Below, piece after piece: positions 26,700-34,608 of a stretch of DNA of 64,000 bases. This DNA is from Maricaulis sp963975345 (lineage in GTDB: Bacteria > Pseudomonadota > Alphaproteobacteria > Caulobacterales > Maricaulaceae). Below the pieces are notes generated by a model. That model did not search any database, was not told where the DNA came from, and saw nothing but the letters and a program-made list of their open reading frames with translations. The stretch is from the NCBI RefSeq assembly GCF_963975345.1, contig NZ_CAXBGE010000002.1:248001-312000 (forward strand). Direction: 5' to 3'. Positions within the stretch are counted from its first letter, which is position 1, and each line of letters starts with the position of its first letter. The translations under genes were made by a program, and so were the position numbers.

Positions 26700-27356
26700 A
26701 TGACCGAGCTATTTCCGACCCCTGATATCATCACCGCCGACCGGGCCTTGCCCGGCCGAACCACGCCGATCACCACGGCCAGCACCCATTTCGTCACCGG
26801 CCGGCCGTTAAAACTGGAACGGCCGGAGGGGATGGAAGAGATCTTCCTCGCCATGGGTTGTTTTTGGGGCGTCGAGCGCCTGTTCTGGCAGGCTTATGGC
26901 GTCTGGCACACGGCGGTCGGCTATGCCGGCGGCCACACGCCCAATCCGACTTATGACGAGGCCTGCTCCGGCGCCACCGGCCATGCCGAAACCGCACGTG
27001 TAATCTTCGATCCGGAGAAAATCCCGCTGGACGATCTGCTCAAACGGTTCTGGGAGGGCCATGATCCGACCCAGGGCATGCGTCAGGGCAATGATCGCGG
27101 CAGCCAGTATCGTTCGGCGATCTATGTGACCACACCGCAACAGATGGCTGAGGCCGAGCGCAGCCGCACCGCCTACAATGCCGCGCTGGCGGCGCATGGG
27201 CGCGGCCCTGTCACCACCGAGCTCAACGAGGCCGGCCCATTCTATTATGCCGAGGACTATCACCAGCAGTATCTCGCCAAGAATCCCGGCGGTTATTGCG
27301 GTCTGTCGGGCACCGGCGTGGTCTGCCCGATCGGGACCGGCATCGATGCCGCCTGA
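26700..27356 (+). CDS. msrA: Peptide methionine-(S)-S-oxide reductase MsrA
   Basis: A 218-residue repair enzyme that reduces the S form of methionine sulfoxide in proteins, recycled by thioredoxin. The catalytic GCFWGVER motif has its nucleophilic Cys at residue 54; a resolving Cys pair is in GGYCGLSGTGVVCP near the end. FYYAEDYHQQYLAKNPGGYC is the conserved substrate region. ATG 26700 is preferred over ATG 26664: AGGA stands at the right distance, and LFPTPDIITADRALPGR aligns with the E. coli N-terminus. Length is close to E. coli MsrA (212). Confidence 0.95.
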   Translation: MTELFPTPDIITADRALPGRTTPITTASTHFVTGRPLKLERPEGMEEIFLAMGCFWGVERLFWQAYGVWHTAVGYAGGHTPNPTYDEACSGATGHAETARVIFDPEKIPLDDLLKRFWEGHDPTQGMRQGNDRGSQYRSAIYVTTPQQMAEAERSRTAYNAALAAHGRGPVTTELNEAGPFYYAEDYHQQYLAKNPGGYCGLSGTGVVCPIGTGIDAA

Positions 27357-27455
27357 GGCCAGCGTGTTACAATAATCGCACCGGTCGGGGAATCGACGCA
27401 GATTAGCTGGATTGTGGGCCCATCGGGCTCGCGCGGACCGGTGGGATGCAATCAT

Positions 27456-28130
27456 TTGAAACGCCTGATCGCCTTCGATGTCGACTCAACGCTGCTGCGG
27501 GTGGAATCGCTCGACATGGCGCTGGAGGCTGCATTGTCGACGCTGCCCGATGCTGTCGCGGCCAAGAAGCGTCTACACGAAATCACCAATGCCGGCATGA
27601 CCGGGCGGATGGCGCTGCGCGATTCACTCGAGGCGCGTCTGAAGCTGGCTTCTCTCGACCGCGCCTCGGTAGCGCACATGGCCGAGGCGTTGCGGCAGCG
27701 GGTCACGCCGGGCATGGCGGCATTGCTGCGGCAATTGCGGGCCCAGGGCGATCAATTGCATGCCGTCTCCGGCGGGTTCGCCGATCTGCTCGAGCCGGTG
27801 CTGGGCGATCTGGGTTTTGGCCGCAGCGAGATCCACGCTAACAGCTTCATATATGAAGGCGAGCATGTCGTCGGGCTCGATCCCGATTGCCCGCTCTCGC
27901 ACAATGGCGGCAAGGCGGAAATTCTCAACCAGATCTCAACCCGGGCCTCCAGTACCATCATCGTCGGCGACGGCATGACGGATTTCGAAGCTTTCGAGCA
28001 GGGCGCCGCCGATAAATTCATCGGCTTCGGCGCCATCGCCCAGCGCGAAGTCGTCGTCGCAGCAGCGGAATGGGCCGGCGAAAGCTATGTCCGCAGTGTC
28101 AACGCGCTGGCCGGCCTGCTCAAGCTTTAG
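27456..28130 (+). CDS. serB: Phosphoserine phosphatase SerB (HAD family)
   Basis: A 224-residue HAD hydrolase for the last step of serine synthesis. Motif I is FDVDSTLL (catalytic Asp pair), motif II is HAVSGGFADLL (the SGG of SerB), and motifs III/IV are the Lys of GGKAEIL and VGDGMTDFEAF. TTG 27456 is favoured: GGTGGGA lies 8 bases upstream and the protein then begins directly with KRLIAFDVDST; GTG codons at 27414 and 27441 are alternatives. It is convergent with serA across a 59-bp gap that contains a palindromic repeat. Confidence 0.87.
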   Translation: MKRLIAFDVDSTLLRVESLDMALEAALSTLPDAVAAKKRLHEITNAGMTGRMALRDSLEARLKLASLDRASVAHMAEALRQRVTPGMAALLRQLRAQGDQLHAVSGGFADLLEPVLGDLGFGRSEIHANSFIYEGEHVVGLDPDCPLSHNGGKAEILNQISTRASSTIIVGDGMTDFEAFEQGAADKFIGFGAIAQREVVVAAAEWAGESYVRSVNALAGLLKL

Positions 28131-28144
28131 GATTCTGGGTGGTC

Positions 28145-28187
28145 GCATTTTCGAACCGCAAAACCGGTGCCCACTTTTGCTGAAAAT
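28145..28187. repeat. 43-bp palindromic repeat, copy 1 (between serB and serA)
   Basis: This 43-bp stretch is the reverse complement, with one mismatch, of the segment 56198-56240 inside the longer repeat near the tesB-like gene. It contains nested inverted halves (GCATTTTCGAACCGCAAAACC and its partners). It sits between two convergent stop codons, the usual location of short intergenic palindromes in alphaproteobacteria. Confidence 0.8.
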
Positions 28188-28189
28188 AC

Positions 28190-29404
28190 TCAGCCCGCTA
28201 TAAGCCGCGCCCGGATCGTGCCGTCCATCGCCTTGATGCGATCGAGGAAGGCATCCGGCAGATCGCCTTCGAGATCGGCAATGACATAGCCAAGCTCGCC
28301 GCGGGTCTCCAGATGCTGGGCCGCGATATTGGCGCCGGCCGCGCTGACCGCATCATTGAGGCGGGAGAGATAGCCCGGCGCATTGGCGTGGAAGCTGAGC
28401 AGGCGGACGCGCCCGGCCTGGATTGGACCCGCTTCAAGTTCCGGCGCATTGACCGAGCCCTTGGTCGCCCCGTGGCTGAGAAAGCGCGCCAGCTTGGCAG
28501 CGACATCATCACCGATTGCTTCCTGCGCCTCGAGCGTCGAGCCGCCGACATGCGGGGTCAGGATGATGTTTTCGAATTTCTGCAGGGGCGTCACGAAGGC
28601 TTCGTCCTTTGAGGCCGGCTCCCTGGGGAAGACGTCAATGGCGGCGCCGATCAGATGGCCGCTCTCCAGCGCTGCGCACAGGGCATCGATATCGACCAGA
28701 TCGCCGCGCGCCTGGTTGATCAGGATCGCGCCCGGTTTCATCCGCGCAATCGCCTGGGCGTTCATCATGTTCTTGGTCGATGGCAAAGACGGCACGTGCA
28801 GGGTGACGACATCGCAGAGCTCGAGCAATTCATCGAGGCTGCCAACCGAGCGGGCATTGCCGTGGGCCAGCTTGGGTTCGACATCGTAGAAATAGACATG
28901 CATGCCCAGACCGCTGGCCAGCACACTCAATTGCGAGCCGATATTGCCATAGCCGACAATGCCGAGCTTCTTGCCGCGGACTTCATGGGAATTGGTCGCC
29001 GATTTGAGCCATTCGCCGCGCTTGGCAGCAGAGGCGCGCAAGGGCACGCCGCGCATCAGCATGATCACCGAGGCGAGGGTCAGCTCGGCCACCGAGCGGG
29101 TATTGCCGAACGGGCCGTTGAAAACGGGGATGCCGTGACGCGAGGCGGCGTCGAGATCGACCTGATTGGTGCCGATACAGAAACAGCCCAGTGCCAGCAG
29201 GCGCGGCGCGGCCTCAAAAGCGGCGGCGGTCATTTTGGTGCGCGAACGAATTCCGGCGACCCGCGCTTGGGCGAGCGCCGCATGCAGAGCGGCGGGCTCC
29301 AGCGCCGAAGCGTGACGCTCGATGCGCAATCCGGCAGCCAACAGCGGCGCATCGGCCACCGGGTGCAGGTTTTCAAAAAGGATTGCGGTCTCGGTCTCGG
29401 GCAC
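28190..29404 (-). CDS. serA: D-3-phosphoglycerate dehydrogenase SerA (ACT domain)
   Basis: A 404-residue dehydrogenase for the first step of serine synthesis. The substrate domain holds CIGTNQVDLDAAS; the NAD Rossmann motif is GIVGYGNIGSQL; the catalytic Arg, Glu and His lie in NQARGDLVD, DVFPREP and LTPHVGGST. A C-terminal ACT domain (RLLSFHANAPGYLSRLNDAV) indicates feedback by serine, as in the E. coli type. The start is a GTG at 29404: AAGGAG lies 7 bases before it, while a nearby ATG is out of frame and abuts the AAGGAG. Confidence 0.95.
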   Translation of the reverse strand: MPETETAILFENLHPVADAPLLAAGLRIERHASALEPAALHAALAQARVAGIRSRTKMTAAAFEAAPRLLALGCFCIGTNQVDLDAASRHGIPVFNGPFGNTRSVAELTLASVIMLMRGVPLRASAAKRGEWLKSATNSHEVRGKKLGIVGYGNIGSQLSVLASGLGMHVYFYDVEPKLAHGNARSVGSLDELLELCDVVTLHVPSLPSTKNMMNAQAIARMKPGAILINQARGDLVDIDALCAALESGHLIGAAIDVFPREPASKDEAFVTPLQKFENIILTPHVGGSTLEAQEAIGDDVAAKLARFLSHGATKGSVNAPELEAGPIQAGRVRLLSFHANAPGYLSRLNDAVSAAGANIAAQHLETRGELGYVIADLEGDLPDAFLDRIKAMDGTIRARLIAG

Positions 29405-29554
29405 GGGGCATCTCCTTGCGAGTCGCGATCAGACTAGGAGGATTTCGCTGCACCGCAACATGGGGCGAGGAAATATTGCTGCAATGCGGAGGTTTTTTGC
29501 AGTGGCTTGCCCTGATCGTGTTTTAACATGCCGCGCCAGAGACAGATTCGAGCG

Positions 29555-30124
29555 TCAGGCGGCGTTATAGGCCAGGCGCAGCCACTCCATCACTTCGGCG
29601 TCGACGGCATCGACATCTTCCAAACGGACGCGATGCGACACCATGGCATTGGCTGGGCCGAAGGCTTCCAGCCGGCCGGTCGGGGCGAGATCGCCCAGAT
29701 TGAGTCCGAGATCGATGCGGGTCTTCGTCGAGGGCTGGATAATCGCGAACTGTTTGGAGCGGCGCAGGGAGACGTAAGTCTTCTTCGGCGCCAGCTCGAC
29801 ATCGTCGCCAAGCTGGAGAGCCAGCTCGCTCAGTCGGTCATGGATCGGGCGCAGGATTTCCTTGCCGGCATATTGCGCCTCGATCAGATCGGCATCTGAA
29901 CGGGCCGTTGGCGGGGCGAGCCGCTCCGGACTCAGATGCGCCGTCGCGACCAGATTGGCATAGCCGTGGGTGAGGCCGTGTTCGCCCTTGAGCCAGGCGA
30001 TGATCTTGCCGTGTTTGGGTTCAGGCGCGGCGCGGGCCAACACAAGCCATTCATCGAGCGAACGACCCGTCTTGGCCGGCATATTCGCCACCATGCTGCG
30101 CATCATCTCATCAGGTGTCGCCAT
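29555..30124 (-). CDS. DUF4287 / DUF5655 domain protein
   Basis: A 189-residue soluble protein. The N-terminal part (MVANMPAKTGRSLDEWLVLAR ... HGKIIAWLKGEHGLTHGYANL) matches DUF4287, and the C-terminal part (KEILRPIHDRLSELALQLG ... KKTYVSLRRSKQFAIIQPST) matches DUF5655. These two domains often occur together in bacterial proteins of unknown function. There is no signal peptide or membrane segment. It follows serA by 150 bp on the same strand, but co-transcription is uncertain. Confidence 0.8.
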   Translation of the reverse strand: MATPDEMMRSMVANMPAKTGRSLDEWLVLARAAPEPKHGKIIAWLKGEHGLTHGYANLVATAHLSPERLAPPTARSDADLIEAQYAGKEILRPIHDRLSELALQLGDDVELAPKKTYVSLRRSKQFAIIQPSTKTRIDLGLNLGDLAPTGRLEAFGPANAMVSHRVRLEDVDAVDAEVMEWLRLAYNAA

Positions 30125-30182
30125 GGATCGCCCCTCCCATCAGAGGGTCAAGGCTAGCCAATCCGGCCCGGCGGCGAAAGTC

Positions 30183-30731
30183 CTACTCGACCGGAGCCGC
30201 TGCGGCGCCATAGCCGAGATCGTGCAAGGCCTGCAGCGTTTCGGTGACGTGCTGGTCGGGGCTCATCTCGGAATGTTCGAAGGCAATCGTGCCGTCCGGT
30301 GCGATGACGTAGGAGGTGCGCGTGGTCCAGCCTGGACGCAGCATCAAGCCGACGCCATAGGCCGAAACAACATCGCTGCTAACTGCGGCGACCGGGAAGG
30401 CGCTGGCGCAATGCTGCCGCGAAAAGTCTGACAGGCGGTCCGTATTGCCGGCCGTGAGGCCCACCAGTGTCGCGCCGGCGGCGGCGAATTCCGGCGCGGA
30501 TTCGGCGAACAATGCCGCTTCGACATTGCAGCCCGATGTGTAGGCAGCGGGGAAGAAATACATCACCACCGGACCCTCAGCCAAAGCCTCGGCGAGATCG
30601 AAATGGAAGGGTTCACCGCCGAGAAAACCGTCGGCCTGGATTTCCGGCGCGGTGTCGCCAACCTCAAGATCGGCCAGCGCCGGGGCGGTGAGACAGGCGG
30701 TGACGGCAAGGCTGGCGAGAAAACGGCGCAT
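30183..30731 (-). CDS. Periplasmic peroxiredoxin-like protein (AhpC/TSA family)
   Basis: A 182-residue thioredoxin-fold protein with a signal peptide (MRRFLASLAVTACLTAPALA). The region VVMYFFPAAYTSGCNVEA has the peroxidatic Cys at residue 68 in the BCP/PrxQ position, with PAAYTSGC replacing the usual PxxxTxxC. A second Cys at about residue 107 (SRQHCASAFP) could be the resolver. It would reduce peroxides in the periplasm. ATG 30731 is chosen over an upstream start because the signal peptide begins there and GGAG lies 7 bases upstream. Confidence 0.85.
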   Translation of the reverse strand: MRRFLASLAVTACLTAPALADLEVGDTAPEIQADGFLGGEPFHFDLAEALAEGPVVMYFFPAAYTSGCNVEAALFAESAPEFAAAGATLVGLTAGNTDRLSDFSRQHCASAFPVAAVSSDVVSAYGVGLMLRPGWTTRTSYVIAPDGTIAFEHSEMSPDQHVTETLQALHDLGYGAAAAPVE

Positions 30732-30848
30732 GGTGGGCTCCAAGGTGAAACGAGCGTGAATCGACACAAGGATGCGCCCTGCCCACTCAATTGCAAGGGC
30801 GATTGGCGATTAAATTGCCCGCTCACCAAGAGGTGATCGAAACGAACG

Positions 30849-32657
30849 CTAATTATCGTCCATTTTCAAAGCCGCGATAAAGGCTTCCTGCGGAATCTCG
30901 ACCTTGCCGAACTGGCGCATCTTCTTCTTGCCGGCCTTTTGCTTGTCGAGCAGCTTGCGCTTGCGCGAGGCGTCACCGCCATAGCACTTCGCCGTCACAT
31001 CCTTGCGCAGGGCGGAGAGGGTTTCGCGGGCAACGATACGGCCCCCGATCGCGGCCTGGATCGGGATTTTGAACATGTGGCGCGGGATCAGATCCTTGAG
31101 CTTCTCGCACATGGCACGGCCACGCTGTTCGGCCCGGCCGCGATGGACCACCATGGAGAGCGCATCGACCGGCTCGTCATTGACCAAAATCGTCATGCGC
31201 ACCAGATCGCCCTCGCGATTGTCGACCCAATGATAATCGAAGCTGGCATAGCCCTTGGAGATGGATTTCAGCCGGTCGTAGAAATCGAACACGACTTCAT
31301 TGAGCGGCAATTCATAGATCAACATCGCCCGGCTGCCGGCATAGGTCAGTTCGAGCTGATTGCCGCGGCGGTCCTGGCAGAGTTTCAACACGCTGCCGAG
31401 ATATTCGTCGGGCACCAGGATCGTCGCCTTGATCCACGGCTCGGCGATGGAGCGGATCTTCATCACATCGGGCATGTCGGCCGGATTGTGCAGATCGACC
31501 GTCGTGTCGTCGGTCAGCTCGATCTTGTAGACCACGGACGGCGCCGTTGTGATCAGCTCGATATTGTATTCGCGCTCAAGCCGCTCGCGGATCACTTCCA
31601 GGTGGAGCAGGCCGAGAAAGCCGCAGCGGAAGCCGAAGCCGAGCGCGGCCGAGGTTTCCATTTCGGACGAGAAGCTGGCGTCATTCAGAGCGAGACGTTC
31701 AATCGCTTCGCGCAAATCTTCGAACTCAGCACTGTCGACCGGGAAAAGGCCGCAGAACACGACCGGCTGGGCCGGTTTGAAGCCCTTGAGCGCTTCGGTG
31801 GCCGGACGGCGGTCATCGGTGATGGTGTCGCCAACGCGGGCATCGCGGACCTGTTTGATCGAGGCATTGAGATAGCCGATCTCGCCGGGCCCGAGGCTGT
31901 CGATCGCTTCCTTCTTGGGCCGGAACACGCCGACGCCATCGACGGGATAGGCCCCACCGGAACGCATCAGGCGGACTTTCATGCCCTTTTTCAACGTCCC
32001 CTCGATGATGCGCACCAGGCAGATCACACCGAGATAGCTGTCATACCAGCTATCGACCAGCATCGCCTTGAGCGGCGCATCGGGGTCGCCATGCGCCGGT
32101 GAAGGCAGACGCTTCACGACGGCTTCGAGCACGTCCTCAATGCCAAACCCGGTCTTGGCCGAAATCTCGACCGCTTCCGAGGCATCAATCCCGATCACGT
32201 CCTCGATCTGCGCCTTGACACGCGGAACATCGGCGGCCGGCAAATCGATCTTGTTGAGCACGGAGACGATCTCATGATCGACATCAATCGCCTGATAGAC
32301 ATTGGCCAGCGTCTGCGCTTCGACGCCCTGGGAGGCATCGACGACGAGCAGCGAGCCTTCGCACGCGGCCAGTGAGCGATTGACCTCATAGGCGAAATCG
32401 ACATGGCCGGGCGTGTCGATCAGATTGAGAATATAGGTCTTGCCATCCTTGGCCGGATAATCGAGGCGCACGGTCTGGGCCTTGATGGTAATGCCCCGCT
32501 CGCGCTCGAGCTCCATATTGTCGAGCACCTGCTCCTTCATCTCACGATTGGTCAGCCCGCCCGTGAACTGGATCAGGCGGTCGGCCAGTGTGGATTTACC
32601 GTGGTCGATATGCGCCACGATGGAGAAATTGCGGATGAGGGATTGATCAGTGCTCAT
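30849..32657 (-). CDS. lepA: Elongation factor 4 (LepA, ribosome back-translocating GTPase)
   Basis: A 602-residue translational GTPase. The P-loop is AHIDHGKST at the N-terminus, followed by the ERERGITIKAQ switch region and DTPGHVDF; the C-terminal EF4-specific domain ends with GKKKMRQFGKVEIPQEAFIAAL. EF4 acts on stalled ribosomes and affects initiation and fidelity. ATG 32657 gives the family length (about 600 residues), while upstream frame extension is not LepA-like. No clear ribosome-binding sequence precedes it. Confidence 0.97.
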   Translation of the reverse strand: MSTDQSLIRNFSIVAHIDHGKSTLADRLIQFTGGLTNREMKEQVLDNMELERERGITIKAQTVRLDYPAKDGKTYILNLIDTPGHVDFAYEVNRSLAACEGSLLVVDASQGVEAQTLANVYQAIDVDHEIVSVLNKIDLPAADVPRVKAQIEDVIGIDASEAVEISAKTGFGIEDVLEAVVKRLPSPAHGDPDAPLKAMLVDSWYDSYLGVICLVRIIEGTLKKGMKVRLMRSGGAYPVDGVGVFRPKKEAIDSLGPGEIGYLNASIKQVRDARVGDTITDDRRPATEALKGFKPAQPVVFCGLFPVDSAEFEDLREAIERLALNDASFSSEMETSAALGFGFRCGFLGLLHLEVIRERLEREYNIELITTAPSVVYKIELTDDTTVDLHNPADMPDVMKIRSIAEPWIKATILVPDEYLGSVLKLCQDRRGNQLELTYAGSRAMLIYELPLNEVVFDFYDRLKSISKGYASFDYHWVDNREGDLVRMTILVNDEPVDALSMVVHRGRAEQRGRAMCEKLKDLIPRHMFKIPIQAAIGGRIVARETLSALRKDVTAKCYGGDASRKRKLLDKQKAGKKKMRQFGKVEIPQEAFIAALKMDDN

Positions 32658-32765
32658 AGGCGGGGAGGTAGCATTGCCGGACCTGTTGGCCAAGCGGGAT
32701 GGGCTGTTTGCTTTATGCGCCCGCACCAAAATCTCCACGCGGCTTGCCGCTGGAGGGATGGGAGG

Positions 32766-32832
32766 GTGTGGGACGCCGGCGAATGCCGGGTAACGCGTAT
32801 GATTTAAGTGTGACATCCGTGACGTCCCACAC
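32766..32832. repeat. 67-bp palindromic unit with 10-bp terminal inverted repeats
   Basis: GTGTGGGACG at 32766-32775 is the exact reverse complement of CGTCCCACAC at 32823-32832. Inside lies a smaller hairpin with CCGGC/GCCGG arms (CCGGCGAATGCCGG). It is an intergenic repeat-like structure of unknown family. Confidence 0.5.
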
Positions 32833-33070
32833 GTGCAGTTTTCTCGGGCTGTCTCCACCCCGGTTCCAATCCAGAAAGGTACTCAGGTCGGTCGTTTAGT
32901 GCCGTCAGACCTTAATGGACGCCCTGCCAGCGCTCGGGATGTCACCCCTCTGCCCGGACAGGCTGCACGCTCCCGATCGCCGCGACTGACTGAGCTCGTG
33001 CCTCCCGTGCGACCGGAACAGCTGAAGCATACGCGCAGGTTGAGGGGGTGAGGATAAGTTCAATAAAACC

Positions 33071-33175
33071 CGTCATCCCGACCCCCGCCTGCGCGGGGGC
33101 AAACTCCAGTCGGGACCTCGATATCGCAGGCTCCGACCCTGTGACGTCGAGGTCCAGGCGTTCGCCGGGATGACG
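33071..33175. repeat. GTCATCCCG-type palindromic repeat, 105 bp
   Basis: CGTCATCCCG (33071-33080) and CGGGATGACG (33166-33175) are exact inverted termini. Inside are a CCCCCGC/GCGGGGG hairpin (about 33082-33099) and a CCTCGA/TCGAGG pair. The terminal GTCATCCCG with CCGGGATGAC is a motif common in dispersed short repeats of many proteobacterial genomes. Confidence 0.6.
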
Positions 33176-33310
33176 TGAGATAATTGTGAGACGTGGGGGA
33201 TAGGCGGCCGAAACCGTCTCCACCAGCGCAAAATAACTTCCCCCCGAGGAGCGCGGCGATTTCCGGGGAGAGATATTTTTCTATTGGGTGGAGAAACGGG
33301 CTGGCCCTCA

Positions 33311-34477
33311 CTAATCCCCCGGCAAATTCGCCAAGAAGAACCGGATTGTATTCTCCCCCATCACGGCGCGGACATCAGCTTCGCTCAGCCCTGCCGCCAA
33401 CAGACGATCGGTTAAGACGGCGTATTCCGAAGCGTCGAAGGTGGCGGTGATGCCGCCGTCATAGTCGGAGCCGAGGGCGACATGCTCGATGCCGAGCAGC
33501 TCAATCGCGGCGAGGATTGTGGCGGCGACGCCTTCGGGAGTGTCATCGCAAGTGACGTCGGCCCAGAAGCCGATGCCGATCACGCCGCCGCGCGCCGCGA
33601 CTTCGGACATCAGGGCGTCGGGGATATTGCGCCGGGCCTCACAATGGCCGTGAATACCGGTGTGGGAGATCACCAGTGGCACATCGGTCATGTCGAGCAC
33701 ATCGCGGACAACGGCTTGAGAGGAATGAGCGAGATCGATGATCATGCCGCGCTCGATGATGCGCGCGACGGCGGCGCGGCCGAAATCGGTCAGACCGGCA
33801 TTGGAGACGCCGTGCAGCGAGCCTCCGAGCTCATTATCGAAGAAGTGCTGCAGGCCGATCATCCGGTAGCCTTCATCATAGAGGCCATCGATATTGGCCA
33901 GATCGCCCTCGAAGGGATGACCGCCCTCGGTGGCGAGAATACCGACGAGGACATCGGGGTCGCTGGCGCGGCGCTCCAGGGCAGCGGCGAGATCCTCGCG
34001 CGTCCGTGCGACGACAAATTCGCCGTGCGAGAGCGTCGCCAGACGGTTCAGCCGCCGGGCATGATAGCGGGCGCGGGCATAGATCGAGGTCCAGCTTTCC
34101 AACGGCCAGAGCTGGACGATGGCCAGCGGGGTGATGTTGTCGCTATCGGCGGTATTGCTGTCGTAATTCATATTGGCGGGCGTCTTGGTGACGCTGGAGA
34201 AGACCTGCAGCGCGACATGGCCGGCGCGAAGGCGCGGAAAATCGGTATGGCCGCGCGTATTCCAGCTATTGGGGTCGCGCATCCAGAGCAGCATGTCGGA
34301 ATGCAGATCGGCGACGCGCAGATCGTCGTGCAGCGCCTGGGCCTCGGTGGAAATTGCATAGGGCTCGTGGGCTGTGACGACATTCATGCCGGCATCGAGC
34401 TTGGCCGGCAAAACCCGGAATATGCCGATGGCGGCGGCCAGCAACAGGGCCCCCGCCACTCCCAGAACAATACGCAT
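33311..34477 (-). CDS. Membrane dipeptidase (peptidase family M19)
   Basis: A 388-residue zinc dipeptidase of the renal-dipeptidase family, with an N-terminal hydrophobic anchor (IVLGVAGALLLAAAIGIFRVL). Metal-ligand segments are DLHSDMLLW (HxD), TEGGHPFEG (bridging Glu), IDLAHSS and VISHTG (His ligands), and GSDYDGG near the C-terminus. It cleaves dipeptides, including D-residue ones, outside the cytoplasm. Its neighbours do not point to a special substrate. It is separated from the three-repeat protein gene by 131 bp with a terminator. Confidence 0.93.
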   Translation of the reverse strand: MRIVLGVAGALLLAAAIGIFRVLPAKLDAGMNVVTAHEPYAISTEAQALHDDLRVADLHSDMLLWMRDPNSWNTRGHTDFPRLRAGHVALQVFSSVTKTPANMNYDSNTADSDNITPLAIVQLWPLESWTSIYARARYHARRLNRLATLSHGEFVVARTREDLAAALERRASDPDVLVGILATEGGHPFEGDLANIDGLYDEGYRMIGLQHFFDNELGGSLHGVSNAGLTDFGRAAVARIIERGMIIDLAHSSQAVVRDVLDMTDVPLVISHTGIHGHCEARRNIPDALMSEVAARGGVIGIGFWADVTCDDTPEGVAATILAAIELLGIEHVALGSDYDGGITATFDASEYAVLTDRLLAAGLSEADVRAVMGENTIRFFLANLPGD

Positions 34478-34552
34478 ATCAACTCCCCCCGGATCTGTTT
34501 GACCGCAAGAGTGCCACAGCCGGTGCGTGTTGCAAGAAAAAGGGAGGCAAAC

Positions 34553-34582
34553 AAAAGGGCTGCCCGGTTTTCCGGACAGCCC
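34553..34582 (-). terminator. Rho-independent terminator after the three-repeat protein gene
   Basis: On the minus strand GGGCTGTCCGG (34582-34572) pairs with CCGGGCAGCCC (34567-34557) around an AAAA loop, with one G-T wobble, and a TTTT run follows. It stands 26 bp after the stop of the 34609 gene. Confidence 0.8.
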
Positions 34583-34608
34583 CTTTGATCGTCTGAACGC
34601 TATTGGAT

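Larger units (their letters stand above)
32658..33310. other. Repeat-rich gap with no gene, lepA to dipeptidase
   Basis: These 653 bp hold no convincing coding frame. They contain at least three palindromic elements: a CTCCA/TGGAG hairpin near 32730-32752, an inverted-repeat unit at 32766-32832, and a GTCATCCCG-type element at 33071-33175. Regulatory or promoter sequences for lepA may be present but are not distinct. Confidence 0.55.

Noticed and set aside
26411..26725. Plus-strand frame covering tRNA-Ser
   Set aside because: It runs through a complete tRNA gene and is therefore not a protein gene.
30939..32102. 387-codon plus-strand frame inside lepA
   Set aside because: LepA motifs are complete on the minus strand; this is a compositional shadow.
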